From Nitrospira sp. (lineage in GTDB: Bacteria; Nitrospirota; Nitrospiria; Nitrospirales; Nitrospiraceae): 50,009 bases of DNA. Below the pieces are notes generated by a model, which ran no database searches, was not told the DNA's origin, and worked only from the letters and a program-made list of their open reading frames with translations. Each line of letters begins with the position of its first letter. Within the stretch, counting starts at the first letter, position 1. Made by a program: the position numbers and the translations under genes. The DNA lies in the NCBI GenBank assembly GCA_013140455.1, contig JABFSU010000049.1:1-50009 (forward strand), written 5' to 3'. Of the stretch, positions 1 to 9,695 are shown one piece after another.

Positions 1-207
1 CTGCAATTCGATGGACCGGTCGTCTGCGATGTGGACATGCACGAGTATCACACCTATGAGCCGAGAATCTTCGGATGGAAGACACCCATCGAGGATATGT
101 ATCCCTATCTCCCGCGCGATGAGTTCCGCAAGAACATGACGATCGAACCGGCCGAGGGATGGATGAATCCGGAATATCCCGACGTCGTGAAAGCGCAGCA
201 GCCGTGA
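1..207 (+). CDS. C-terminal end of a thiamine-diphosphate-dependent enzyme (partial)
   Basis: An open frame runs in from the window edge and stops at TGA 205-207; 68 residues are visible. The tail contains GPVVCDV and then PRIFGWKTPIEDMYPYLP, which I recognise as typical of the C-terminus of acetolactate-synthase-like ThDP enzymes found in surface-sugar gene clusters. The ThDP-binding core lies outside the window, so substrate and reaction cannot be read. It is 49 bases upstream of the radical SAM gene on the same strand and probably belongs to the same polysaccharide or glycan locus. Family assignment is from tail similarity only. Confidence 0.55.
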   Translation: MQFDGPVVCDVDMHEYHTYEPRIFGWKTPIEDMYPYLPRDEFRKNMTIEPAEGWMNPEYPDVVKAQQP

Positions 208-256
208 GCAGAATGACCGTGATGACTATCCTAGCTGAACCGATACGAGGTGCCCG

Positions 257-1894
257 ATGAAGGTGCTTTTACTCTACCCCTCCTGGACCGGTGCCTATGG
301 GTTATTCGGTCACTTTGCGCGGCGTAATTCAACCTGGCCGCCGCTGAATCTCGCCTTACTAGCCGCGATTGCCGAACAGCACGGTCACGATGTGACGATT
401 ATGGACGGGGAGGCCGAGCAGATTACTCTGGACGCCATGGTCCAGCGTGCCGTGGCGCTGAAGCCGGATGTGATCGGATTCACCGCAACGAGCCCCTTCT
501 TCCACATCAGCAAAGCAGTGGCCGAAGGCATCAAGCGCATTGCGCCTCAGATTCCGATCGTCGTCGGCGGGCCGCATATCACCATCATGAAGGAAGAAGC
601 ATTGCTCCCGGCGTTCGATTACGCCTTTGTCGGCGAAGCCGAAGAATCCTGGCCGAAGTTTTTGAGCCAGCTTGGGCAGGGAAGGGATGTCTTGAACGTC
701 GCCGGGATCATTTTCAGGCGAAACGGCGAACTGGTGTCGACCGGTCAACCGGCAGACATCACCGACCTGGATGCATTGCCGGCGCCGGCCCGGCACCGGC
801 TGGACATGTCACGCTATAAACTCGGTACTTTGCGGGGACGCTTGCCGTTCACCTCTATCCAAACCATGCGCGGCTGTCCGTGGAAGTGCATTTTCTGCGC
901 ATCGGAAGCCTTGAAAACAACCGAGATGCGAGTCCGGTCGCCGCGCTCGGTCGTCAATGAGATGAAGCAGGTCGTCGAACAGTTCGGCACCCGCCACTTC
1001 TACATCGTCGACGATGTCATGACTCTTTGGAAGGAACACATTCTCGAAATTGCCGAGCTTATCACCCAGGAGAAACTGGAGATTACCTTTGAAGGAAGCA
1101 CCAGAGCTAATCTGGTCGAGGATGAAGTCATCGCCAGACTGGTGAAGAGTGGATTGATCCGGCTGTCGTTCGGGTTGGAAACGGTCGATCCGGAAATCCG
1201 CAGGACGATGAAGAAGCAGGTCCCGCTCGAACATTACGTCAAAGCGAATGGCATCTGTAATAAGTACGGAGTCGAAGCGCTGAACTCCGTGATGATCGGA
1301 CTCCCGGGTGAAACCCGGGACACTGTCATGGCGACGTTGACGTTCTTGCGCAACGCGCGGGAAGTCAAACAAGCGAACTTTGCGATTGCCGTTCCCTATC
1401 CGGGCACCGAATTTCATGACCTTGCCGTGAGGGGTGACAAGGGCGTGAAGCTCATGACGAAAGACTTCTCGGAATATCGTCGTTACGGGTCAGCGGTCAC
1501 AACGGTCGGAGACCTCTCGCCCCGCGATCTCATTGACCTGCAGAACGAAGGGTTTGTGAGTATTTACTCGGCCCCGTGGCGCTGGATTCCCATGCTGCAG
1601 AAGCATGGGGTCATCGGCGGGACGCTCATGCTGATTCGCGTCGCGCGGCTGCTTTCCCAAAAGCTGTTCAAACGTTCAGGGAAACAGGTCGGGGAGCAGC
1701 TGGTCAGCCTCGGCGACGGCGGATTCAGCATCGTAGAGGGCCCGGAACTCACGACAGCCGCCGGGTTCTCAGGTTCGACCGGTTCAAGAATCCAAGGTAC
1801 GGCTGCGGTGCCCTTGCTGCAGATTGCCTCACGATCGAGATCGACTCCGGCACCGGCCGGACATTACGGCACACCCGGCAGTCCCAATGGCTAG
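257..1894 (+). CDS. B12-binding-domain radical SAM protein
   Basis: The 545-residue protein has an N-terminal cobalamin-binding-like Rossmann region (about residues 1-135, starting MKVLLLYPSW) and a radical SAM core. The CxxxCxxC cluster motif is at C207, C211 and C214 (RGCPWKCIFC), which would hold a 4Fe-4S cluster that cleaves S-adenosylmethionine. The usual DxHxxG cobalamin ligand motif is not evident: the corresponding segment reads IMDGEAE, so B12 may bind base-off without a His ligand or not at all. The last 60 residues are low complexity. The ATG is preceded by GAGG. Relatives in glycan and hopanoid clusters perform methylations or rearrangements; the substrate here is unknown. Its neighbours are glycosyltransferases, so sugar or lipid modification is an inference. 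Confidence 0.8.
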   Translation: MKVLLLYPSWTGAYGLFGHFARRNSTWPPLNLALLAAIAEQHGHDVTIMDGEAEQITLDAMVQRAVALKPDVIGFTATSPFFHISKAVAEGIKRIAPQIPIVVGGPHITIMKEEALLPAFDYAFVGEAEESWPKFLSQLGQGRDVLNVAGIIFRRNGELVSTGQPADITDLDALPAPARHRLDMSRYKLGTLRGRLPFTSIQTMRGCPWKCIFCASEALKTTEMRVRSPRSVVNEMKQVVEQFGTRHFYIVDDVMTLWKEHILEIAELITQEKLEITFEGSTRANLVEDEVIARLVKSGLIRLSFGLETVDPEIRRTMKKQVPLEHYVKANGICNKYGVEALNSVMIGLPGETRDTVMATLTFLRNAREVKQANFAIAVPYPGTEFHDLAVRGDKGVKLMTKDFSEYRRYGSAVTTVGDLSPRDLIDLQNEGFVSIYSAPWRWIPMLQKHGVIGGTLMLIRVARLLSQKLFKRSGKQVGEQLVSLGDGGFSIVEGPELTTAAGFSGSTGSRIQGTAAVPLLQIASRSRSTPAPAGHYGTPGSPNG

Positions 1895-1927
1895 CAGTGA
1901 CTGAATAATATTGACGGAATAGACATC

Positions 1928-4900
1928 GTGACACGATCACAGCCACACATCCTTCTGATTCAACTCGAATTCCCCAACTGGGCACAGGCTCGTGCCTGGA
2001 CGTACCCAGCCTGTTTCGGAGTCGCTGAAGGCTTGCGCGCCAAGGGCGCCACCTGCACGACGATTCCACTCATGGCCAACGCCTCGTTCTCGACAGAATC
2101 CTGGCTGACCCATGCAAAACAAGCCGTCGCCGGCCGGCAATTCGATCAAGTCTGGGTCTGGCTTGTCCATTCGCCGCTCGACCCCACAGTCCTTGAATGG
2201 ATCACCGGCTTGGCACCCGTTCGCGTAGGCATCGTCATGGAGTCGCTCGTCTATGAAGAGGAGGACTATGCCTGGGCCGGCCATCTCCGAACCAGGCAGG
2301 GTCTCGTAGACAAGCAACTGCGGGCGTTTACGCACGCGCTCCTTCCTGACGAGCGAGACGTGGACAGTCTCGCCTCGCGCATGCCTATTCAGGCTCTATG
2401 GTGGCCCACCATGGTGCCGGCGCGATTCATCACATCCCCTGAACATCCCCCTCTGCACCGGCGCGGTGTGTTTCACGGACAACCCTATGGACCACGCAAG
2501 CAATGGGTGACTCATGCCGCTCTCCAGAATTGCATGAGCTTTGTCGGCCCGGCGTCGCCCCAGACCCGTCCGCAGCAACAGTTTGATCGGTTGCAACAGA
2601 CGATGTCCGAAAGGCTATCCAGTCATCTCCCCATTACGCGGGGACAGATGTCGGAGTATGCCGACACGTTGAAGCTTATCCGCGAAACCGAATTCACGCA
2701 GTGGATGACCCAGCTTCCTCAGTGGGCAGCCATTGTCAATTTACCGAGTCTGGCAAAGTTTTTCGGCGGACGCGTCTATGAGGGGATGGCAGCAGGGCGC
2801 CCTGTGCTGTCCTACGCCGTCCCGCATCACCCGCTGAATAACGCCCTGTTTACCGAAGGAAAAGAAATCTTATTCTTTTCTCCTGATAGTCCGGATTCCC
2901 TCAGAGACCTGCTGGACCGGGTTATCCACGATGACACATTCGCAGGCGCCATTGCACGGAAGGCACAACGAAAACTCCTGGCTCACCACACCAGTGAGCA
3001 CCGGATGGCTCAGACCCTAAGCTGGATTGAGACGGGGCAACAGCCGGACTATGGCATCGGATCCTCATCCGGAATGGGCGTCGCCCGTTTCAAAAGAGCT
3101 GCCATGGGAGAATCCATTTCCCCATCGGATATGGCCTTTGAGCCACTCAGCGGAGAGGCGCGTTCTTCTTCCTCCACACCATCAACAACTGTCTTCGTAT
3201 TGACTGTAGACGATCCGGCCTTTCAATCATGCATGGATGCACTCGACAAACAGGAAGGCCATCCATGCAAGGTGGATATTATCCGCAATGTGAGTCCCTT
3301 CAGCGCCGCCGCCCAGGAAATGATGACGCGCTGTACAACCCCATACTTCATTCAAGTCGATGAAGACATGGTCCTGCATCCCGATGCGGTCAGCCGAATG
3401 GAACGCCAGATCGCTCAAGCGCCTTCTGAAGTCGGCATGATCTGTTTTCATCTGTATGACGAAGACCGGGAATGCCCGATCCAAGGCGTCAAGATCTACC
3501 GGACCGAGTTATTGAGGCGGGTGTCTTTCCAGGATCTCAAGGCCAGCGAAATGAACCTGCTGGATCAGATGGGGGAGCAGGGGATTCGCTGGGTCCTGCA
3601 TCCCGACATCCTTGGGCGTCACGGCACCACGTACACGCCCGAGAGCATCTACCGGCGCTATAAGACCATGTATGAGAAAGATATCCGACAGTGGAATCTT
3701 CTGACGTCGGACATTCATAAGAAAGCGCACAAGTTTCGTGAGACCGGCGACATGTTGCAATTATTTGCACTGCTCGGAGCAGCGCATGGAATCATCGATG
3801 CCCCGAGAGTCCCAGACCGGGAGAAAGACGCACGCGCGTACAACTTAAAAGAGCTGGAGATCTTCGGGCGACTCTTCAAGAATACCCCGCCGATATCCCA
3901 AACGTATGATCCCAGCCTCACTGCAGCCCCGCTGCACAATCCACCGATTCCTTTCGAGCAAGTCCGGTGGACTCGTGCATCGGTGCCCTCCCAGCCCTCT
4001 GTCGCAACGCAGGCCGCTCGACAGCAGAAACAACCTCAAGCCGACAGACCACCGCAGCGGTCCAATTCGCCACGCCATGTGCTGATCGTGACGCCATACT
4101 TTTGGCCGTCGGTCGGTGGCGTCGAAACGGTAGCAGAAGATCTGGGAGCGGGTTTGATTGCCGCAGGACTCCCTGTGGCGGTCGCCTGTTATGAACAGAG
4201 CAACCGAACGATGGATCGCCATCGGGGCATCGACATCATCCAGCTTGCTCCCCCGGAGCAGATGACCAACGGCGTCCCGACCGCAGCATTGCAAGTGAAA
4301 CAGCTGGTCGCTTCAAACCGCTACGACGCCTGCATTCTGCTGGGCTCACCCGTAAATAGAATCTTCTATGCCCTCCTCGAGCTGCAGGACTTGAAGGACC
4401 GACGCATTCTGTTCCAACCCACCATCAATCAGGAAGGTTACGACTTTATCCAACAACGACCGGTCGTAGCCTCTCTTTTAAAAAGATTGCTGGAACAAAC
4501 GACGGCCATCATCGCGCTCGGACCTGAGACGCTCGATGCCCATTTCTGTCGGGAAGCGGGGATTTCCGCCACAATCATTCCGAACGGCACAACCACATTG
4601 ACGCCGTCTTTCGATTTTAGACAGCAGTACCAGATCGAAAACGATCGATTCCTCATCGTGCATGTGGCCAATCTGTATCGAATCAAAAACCATCTTGGCC
4701 TGCTCAACTCGCTGGAACAATTGCCGCCACGAGCGATGCTGGTCGTCGTGGGCCATCCAACACACGAAACCGACTACGTTGCAGAAGTACAACGCGCCCT
4801 CTCGACTCGACCGGACGTGCTCTATATTCCCGGGCTCGATCGAGAGGGGGTTGCGGCAGCGCTTCAGGCGGCAGACCTCGTGGTTTTGGCATCTGATGCA

Positions 4901-7900
4901 GAAGTGTCGCCGCTGTGCCTCTTGGAAGCCATGAGCCTGCAACGGCCTTGGCTGGCCACTTCCGGCTGCGGCACGGCCAAGGAGCAGGCGGGGGGCCTGA
5001 TCCTTCCTCTGCAAGAGTTTCGAAAAGCCGTCGAGGTATTGATGGCCCGTCCGGATTATCGCGCACAGTTGGCGCAGTCCGGCTACGACCATTGGACCAG
5101 CTGCTTCCAGTGGGAATCCGTTCTGGCCGGATGGGTAGAGCTGATCAGAAACGGATGCCTGACCACATCCTTCGAAACTCCAGACGCGATTGCCCGTACA
5201 CGCGACGACCTGCGGACCCGCTTCCGTTCGCTCATGGCCGCCGGATCGACACCGCCGCCACAGAGCAGCACGAACCATCCAACTTCCTCACGACCAAGTA
5301 CACAGTGGGGCAGTTCTTCTGTCACATCACTCCCCATGCACATCCGTGCCACACCAGCACAAGAGGACCGAATGGATCAGGATCAGTTTTATGTCAACAT
5401 GTTCGTCAAGAGCCAGGCATGGTCAACACCCGAACCCAATCAGGACGAAGCCGCTCGGTGGTCGAAGATCGCCGGCTTCATGGAATACATCCTCCGTCGG
5501 TTCAAGACGGCTCAACCTGATGGCACCCTCCGCATACTTGAGGTCGGCTGCGGACGAGGATGGCTGAGCAATCTGGCATCGCAATACGGGACCGTTGAGG
5601 GTGTTGAGCCGGTGGCGGGAGTCATCGATCACGCCCGCAAGATGTTTCCCCACATTCGCTTCGAGGCCGGCACGGCCGAGACCGTCCTCAAACGGACGGA
5701 CTTTGCTCCGTATGATGTCGTGCTCTGCTCCGAGGTGATTGAACATGTGCCGGATCCGCAGAAACGGGCGTTCCTGGACGAACTCAAACAACTGCTGACC
5801 CCGGAGGGGTATGTCATCCTCACTACCCCCAGGGGGGAAATGTGGGAACGATGGAAGACGATCTCGCCCCCTTGTCAGCCGGTCGAGGATTGGATTACCG
5901 AACAGCACCTCGAGCAACATTTTATAGCCCAGGGTCTGACTCCGTTGGGGCTGGAACGGATCTACGTCGAGATCCCGAACCTTCGCTACATTCCAGCCCC
6001 CACCCCGCATGATTTGAAGACGATGAATCTGCTGCCGATCTACCAGGTCTGGGTGGCGCAGCGGGCGGCGGAAGACTCTCAGGTACAGCGCCAGGCGGTG
6101 AATCGCACGCCCAAGGTCAGCGTCATCATCCCGACGTACAATCGGCCTGATCGCCTCCGGACTGCGCTGGCCAGTGTCCTTGCTCAGGAGTACAGAGACT
6201 TCCAGATTATCGTAGTCAATGACGGCGCCACGCCGGTCGAACCGGTCATTGCCGCATTCAATCATGACGGACGCATCACCCTGATCAACCATGATCGAAA
6301 CAGAGGACTGGCGGCCTCACGCAACACCGGCCTCCGCCACGCCACCGGGACGTATGTGTGCTACCTCGACGACGACGATCGGTTCCTTCCAGATCATCTC
6401 CGCACGCTGGTCACTCAGTTAGAGACCGGTGATTGCAAAATAGCCTATACCGATGCCTGGCGCGTCCACGAACAGATCGTCGGCGAGACGAGCTCGGAAA
6501 TTGGTCGCGACCGGCCCTATGCGGACGAGTTTAATCCCCACCAGCTCCTCATCGGCAATTACATTCCCGTCCTCTGTGTCATGCATGCGCGGGCGTGCCT
6601 GGATGAGGTCGGCTGCTTCGACGAAAGTCTCTTTGTCCATGAGGATTGGGATCTCTGGATCCGTATGGCGACCCGCTATCCCTTCACTCATATCCCCAAG
6701 ACCACCGCCGAATTCACGTGGCGGATCGACGGCTCCTCGATGACCAGCCAGTCTCGTGAAGCCTTTCTGAGAACGACGGAGATTATCTATCGCAAGTATG
6801 CTCCCTATGCAGCCAAATACCCCACCGTGTTCGAAGGACAGCAGAATCGGCTCCGGGACTTGAAGCGTACCCAAGCTCATAAACGCTTTACCTGTTCCAT
6901 CATTATCCCTGCGTGGAACAAGGTCGAACTGACCCAGCAATGTCTCGTCGCCCTCGGTCCGGCGACGGAGGATGTCTCTTTTGAACTGATCGTCGTCGAC
7001 AATCACTCAACCGACGCCACGCCTGAATTCCTCGCATCGCTGGGAGGGGACGTCAGGATTATTACGAACGACGAGAATCTCGGTTTTGCCAAAGCCTGTA
7101 ACCAGGGAGCGGCCGTCGCCACGGGTGAGTATCTCGTCTTTCTCAATAACGATACGATTCCGCTCAAAGGATGGCTGAGCGCGCTGGTCGATGAAGTGAA
7201 GACCAATCCCGACGTCACCGTCGTCGGCAGCAAACTGCTGTATCAGGACGGCACAACACAGCATGCCGGCGTGGCGATCGACCGTAATAACCTCACGCCC
7301 TACCATATCTACAATGGCTTCGCGGCCGATCATCCGGCCGTCAATAAACGGCGGGAACTGAACGCCGTGACCGCCGCCTGTCTTCTGATCCGACGCCCGG
7401 TCTTTGCGGAACTCGGCGGGTTCGATGAAGGTTTCCTCAACGGTTTTGAAGATGTCGATCTCTGCCTGAGAGTACGGGAGAAGCAGGGCCGCATTGTCTA
7501 CCAGCCTCGCAGCATCTTGTATCATCTGGAAAGTCAAACACCAGGCCGCAAGCAACACGACCAGGCAAACGCGCACCGCTTACAACAGCGTTGGGGACAC
7601 TGTTGGTGGCTCGTCGATGACGACAGCATTTACGCAGGGGATGGCTATAAAGCCGTGGGAGTGGATGAGAACGGCCTCACATCGTATCAGCTCCATCTGA
7701 TCGACAGCACTGAAGAGCAAGAGGCCTGGGAACTCGTTGCGACCATGCAACGGGCGGCGCATGACCACGACTTGGCCACGGTTGAAGCCGCCTTGCGGCG
7801 GCATGCGGAGTGGCCGGCCGACGCATCCATTTTGCAATGGGCGGCATCCGTGGCGAAGGCCATGAAACTGCCAAGCGTTGCCGAGGAGTATCGACGCCGG

Positions 7901-8506
7901 GTTGAAAGCCTCAATGATCCGGCATTTCGCGAGCTGGAGGAGATTCGTGCCGCGCTCACCGCCGGTCAACTCCCGATGGCGTCAACCCGCGTTGATGCAT
8001 TGCTCAAACAGTATCCCACCCATGCGGAGGCGCTGCTCCTCCGGGCTATTCTCCATATGCAGCGGGAACAATATCGCGAAGCTGAAATCTCCTTTACCAC
8101 AGCGCTCAATCAGGGAGCCCATCGCAAGAAATGCCTCATGGGAATTGGCATGGCGTCGATGGGCCGTGCCTATCCGCAAGGGGCCTGGCAGACCTTCCTA
8201 CGGGTTCTGGCGGAAAACCCCGACGACGCCGATGTGATTCATTGGCTGCTGCGGGCAGGGACCGCACAAAACCGCTGGCGCGAGTTAAGTGTCCAGCTTC
8301 ACAACTTTCTCGCGCGGAACCCCAGTGATTTGTCGGTCCGATTCGCCTACGCCGGAGTCTTACTACGGGCAGATCAGGTGGATGCCTCGCGTCAGGAATA
8401 CGATCAGCTGCGCGCGTTGGCTCCCACGTATGAAGGATTGGTTGAACTCGGGCAGGCCATTGCCGCCAAAGAAAGTGTGTTGGCGATGAATGTGTCCAAC
8501 GCCTAG
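1928..8506 (+). CDS. Giant multidomain glycosyltransferase/methyltransferase (2192 aa)
   Basis: One uninterrupted frame with a GTG start encodes several enzymes in series. Residues about 1-370 resemble CgeB-type glycosyltransferases (GGRVYEGMAAGRPVL near 280). About 420-620 is a GT2-like fold with VDEDM near 476. About 715-1065 is a GT4 enzyme (PYFWPSVGGVE). About 1200-1330 is a class I SAM methyltransferase (LEVGCGRGW near 1205). About 1397-1600 is a GT2 domain with YLDDDD near 1480. About 1656-1890 is a second full GT2 with FLNNDT near 1739. The tail from about 1935 is helical and TPR-like. It would transfer several sugars, and methylate, on one scaffold in the cytoplasm. The stop is 6 bases before a GT9 gene. 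The acceptor is unknown; proximity to flagellin makes flagellin or surface polysaccharide plausible. An assembly-made fusion is unlikely because the frame is unbroken and domain borders fall in linkers. Confidence 0.85.
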   Translation: MTRSQPHILLIQLEFPNWAQARAWTYPACFGVAEGLRAKGATCTTIPLMANASFSTESWLTHAKQAVAGRQFDQVWVWLVHSPLDPTVLEWITGLAPVRVGIVMESLVYEEEDYAWAGHLRTRQGLVDKQLRAFTHALLPDERDVDSLASRMPIQALWWPTMVPARFITSPEHPPLHRRGVFHGQPYGPRKQWVTHAALQNCMSFVGPASPQTRPQQQFDRLQQTMSERLSSHLPITRGQMSEYADTLKLIRETEFTQWMTQLPQWAAIVNLPSLAKFFGGRVYEGMAAGRPVLSYAVPHHPLNNALFTEGKEILFFSPDSPDSLRDLLDRVIHDDTFAGAIARKAQRKLLAHHTSEHRMAQTLSWIETGQQPDYGIGSSSGMGVARFKRAAMGESISPSDMAFEPLSGEARSSSSTPSTTVFVLTVDDPAFQSCMDALDKQEGHPCKVDIIRNVSPFSAAAQEMMTRCTTPYFIQVDEDMVLHPDAVSRMERQIAQAPSEVGMICFHLYDEDRECPIQGVKIYRTELLRRVSFQDLKASEMNLLDQMGEQGIRWVLHPDILGRHGTTYTPESIYRRYKTMYEKDIRQWNLLTSDIHKKAHKFRETGDMLQLFALLGAAHGIIDAPRVPDREKDARAYNLKELEIFGRLFKNTPPISQTYDPSLTAAPLHNPPIPFEQVRWTRASVPSQPSVATQAARQQKQPQADRPPQRSNSPRHVLIVTPYFWPSVGGVETVAEDLGAGLIAAGLPVAVACYEQSNRTMDRHRGIDIIQLAPPEQMTNGVPTAALQVKQLVASNRYDACILLGSPVNRIFYALLELQDLKDRRILFQPTINQEGYDFIQQRPVVASLLKRLLEQTTAIIALGPETLDAHFCREAGISATIIPNGTTTLTPSFDFRQQYQIENDRFLIVHVANLYRIKNHLGLLNSLEQLPPRAMLVVVGHPTHETDYVAEVQRALSTRPDVLYIPGLDREGVAAALQAADLVVLASDAEVSPLCLLEAMSLQRPWLATSGCGTAKEQAGGLILPLQEFRKAVEVLMARPDYRAQLAQSGYDHWTSCFQWESVLAGWVELIRNGCLTTSFETPDAIARTRDDLRTRFRSLMAAGSTPPPQSSTNHPTSSRPSTQWGSSSVTSLPMHIRATPAQEDRMDQDQFYVNMFVKSQAWSTPEPNQDEAARWSKIAGFMEYILRRFKTAQPDGTLRILEVGCGRGWLSNLASQYGTVEGVEPVAGVIDHARKMFPHIRFEAGTAETVLKRTDFAPYDVVLCSEVIEHVPDPQKRAFLDELKQLLTPEGYVILTTPRGEMWERWKTISPPCQPVEDWITEQHLEQHFIAQGLTPLGLERIYVEIPNLRYIPAPTPHDLKTMNLLPIYQVWVAQRAAEDSQVQRQAVNRTPKVSVIIPTYNRPDRLRTALASVLAQEYRDFQIIVVNDGATPVEPVIAAFNHDGRITLINHDRNRGLAASRNTGLRHATGTYVCYLDDDDRFLPDHLRTLVTQLETGDCKIAYTDAWRVHEQIVGETSSEIGRDRPYADEFNPHQLLIGNYIPVLCVMHARACLDEVGCFDESLFVHEDWDLWIRMATRYPFTHIPKTTAEFTWRIDGSSMTSQSREAFLRTTEIIYRKYAPYAAKYPTVFEGQQNRLRDLKRTQAHKRFTCSIIIPAWNKVELTQQCLVALGPATEDVSFELIVVDNHSTDATPEFLASLGGDVRIITNDENLGFAKACNQGAAVATGEYLVFLNNDTIPLKGWLSALVDEVKTNPDVTVVGSKLLYQDGTTQHAGVAIDRNNLTPYHIYNGFAADHPAVNKRRELNAVTAACLLIRRPVFAELGGFDEGFLNGFEDVDLCLRVREKQGRIVYQPRSILYHLESQTPGRKQHDQANAHRLQQRWGHCWWLVDDDSIYAGDGYKAVGVDENGLTSYQLHLIDSTEEQEAWELVATMQRAAHDHDLATVEAALRRHAEWPADASILQWAASVAKAMKLPSVAEEYRRRVESLNDPAFRELEEIRAALTAGQLPMASTRVDALLKQYPTHAEALLLRAILHMQREQYREAEISFTTALNQGAHRKKCLMGIGMASMGRAYPQGAWQTFLRVLAENPDDADVIHWLLRAGTAQNRWRELSVQLHNFLARNPSDLSVRFAYAGVLLRADQVDASRQEYDQLRALAPTYEGLVELGQAIAAKESVLAMNVSNA

Positions 8507-8512
8507 GAGATC

Positions 8513-9688
8513 ATGGCCAGAACGCTTGTCATTCAACTGGCGAGACTCGGCGATCTCGTGCAAACGATGCCGATGATTACCGCCTTGCGGAAGCAGTGTC
8601 CTCGCGACACCATTGATCTCCTCTGTCCGGAGCCGCTTCGGGACCTTGGAACGCTGATTCCCGGACTCGATCGAGTAATCGGATGGGACGGATCCAGATG
8701 GCATCGCTGGGCGGCGCGTGCCACACAGGGGATTCAGCCGGACCAGCGGGAGGAGATCGAACAGGAGCTCGGCGCCCTCTGTCCCCACATCTACGATCGG
8801 GCATTTGTTCTCAATCAGCACACTCGGGCCATTGTTGCCGGTACGCTGCTGGCAAAAGAGTGTGTCGGACCGCTCGCTCAGGGACCGTTGAGTGAGCAGT
8901 TGACTCCCTGGGCCGCCTATGTCCGGGAGATTGCGCGGACCCGCCGATCAAATCGGATTCATTTATCGGATGCGTTTTGCGGCATGTGCGGCCTCTTCCC
9001 TCCGGGAACGCCTCCACGCTGTTTGACGCCACTTGCGTCTCCCTCGCGCAATCTGGAACAAATCGGGCGAGGCGGCGGGCCATGGATTGGGATCATTGTC
9101 GGAGCAGGGGATCCGGTTCGACTTGTCCCGGTTGACGTCTGGCGTACATGGATTGTGCGGTTTCTGAGTATCCTCCCCAGAGGACGTGTCGTCTTGATCG
9201 GTCACGGAACGGAATGTGACCGCGCGCGGGACATCCAGCAGACGCTGCCGCCTTCGATTCTAGGACGCATCTGGGACATGACCGGACAGACGACTATTCA
9301 TGAGCTGGCACACACGTTCACCCGTTGTCATCACGTCATCGGCTCAGATACCGGGCCCTTGCACCTGGCCGCCGCGGTCGGCACGCCGACCCTTGGGTGG
9401 TATTTCGCACGAGCCCGTGTGCACGAGACCGGCCCCTATGGCTCAGGTCACCGCATTTGGCAGGCCCAGAGTGACGATGGTGGAGTCGCCGTCCCGACCA
9501 CGTGGCCCATCGAGCCTTCTTTAGATGTGCTGTTGAACGAGTCCCCTCGAACACAGACCCAATGGTCACAATGGACTAGCCACACCGATGAATGGGGCAC
9601 GTACTACAGCGAATCCGGGCAATCCTCGGCACCGCCCCGGGAACGTGAAGCCCTATGGCATGAGCTGTCACACGCCATACCGGTATGA
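8513..9688 (+). CDS. GT9 family (heptosyltransferase-like) glycosyltransferase
   Basis: The 391-residue protein starts with the GT9 N-terminal signature (LVIQLARLGDLVQTMP) and carries the C-terminal donor-site motif GSDTGPLHLAAAVGTPT near residues 280-297, followed by HETGPYGSGH. It would transfer an ADP-heptose-type or related sugar. The start lies 6 bases after the giant transferase stop, with an AGGAG that overlaps that stop, so the two are probably co-translated. GT9 enzymes act on LPS core, but some modify proteins; its place in a cluster ending at flagellin leaves both open. Confidence 0.85.
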   Translation: MARTLVIQLARLGDLVQTMPMITALRKQCPRDTIDLLCPEPLRDLGTLIPGLDRVIGWDGSRWHRWAARATQGIQPDQREEIEQELGALCPHIYDRAFVLNQHTRAIVAGTLLAKECVGPLAQGPLSEQLTPWAAYVREIARTRRSNRIHLSDAFCGMCGLFPPGTPPRCLTPLASPSRNLEQIGRGGGPWIGIIVGAGDPVRLVPVDVWRTWIVRFLSILPRGRVVLIGHGTECDRARDIQQTLPPSILGRIWDMTGQTTIHELAHTFTRCHHVIGSDTGPLHLAAAVGTPTLGWYFARARVHETGPYGSGHRIWQAQSDDGGVAVPTTWPIEPSLDVLLNESPRTQTQWSQWTSHTDEWGTYYSESGQSSAPPREREALWHELSHAIPV

Positions 9689-9695
9689 GGAGCGT

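Noticed and set aside
239-246. ACCGATAC before the radical SAM gene, resembling a sigma-28 -10
   Set aside because: It lies 11 bases from the ATG, overlaps the ribosome site area, and has no -35 at 11-13 bases.
3715-3939. Numerous short frames in other phases within the glycosyltransferase and che genes
   Set aside because: Each is covered by a well-supported gene in another frame and lacks a ribosome site and domain motifs.
4478-5278. Minus-strand frame of about 266 codons inside the giant glycosyltransferase
   Set aside because: It lies opposite the GT4 domain, has Arg/Gln/Gly-rich non-globular composition and no ribosome site.
9588-9695. Upstream in-frame start for the CgeB-like gene
   Set aside because: It overlaps the GT9 gene by about 100 bases and lacks a ribosome site, while ATG 9696 has GAGGAG.
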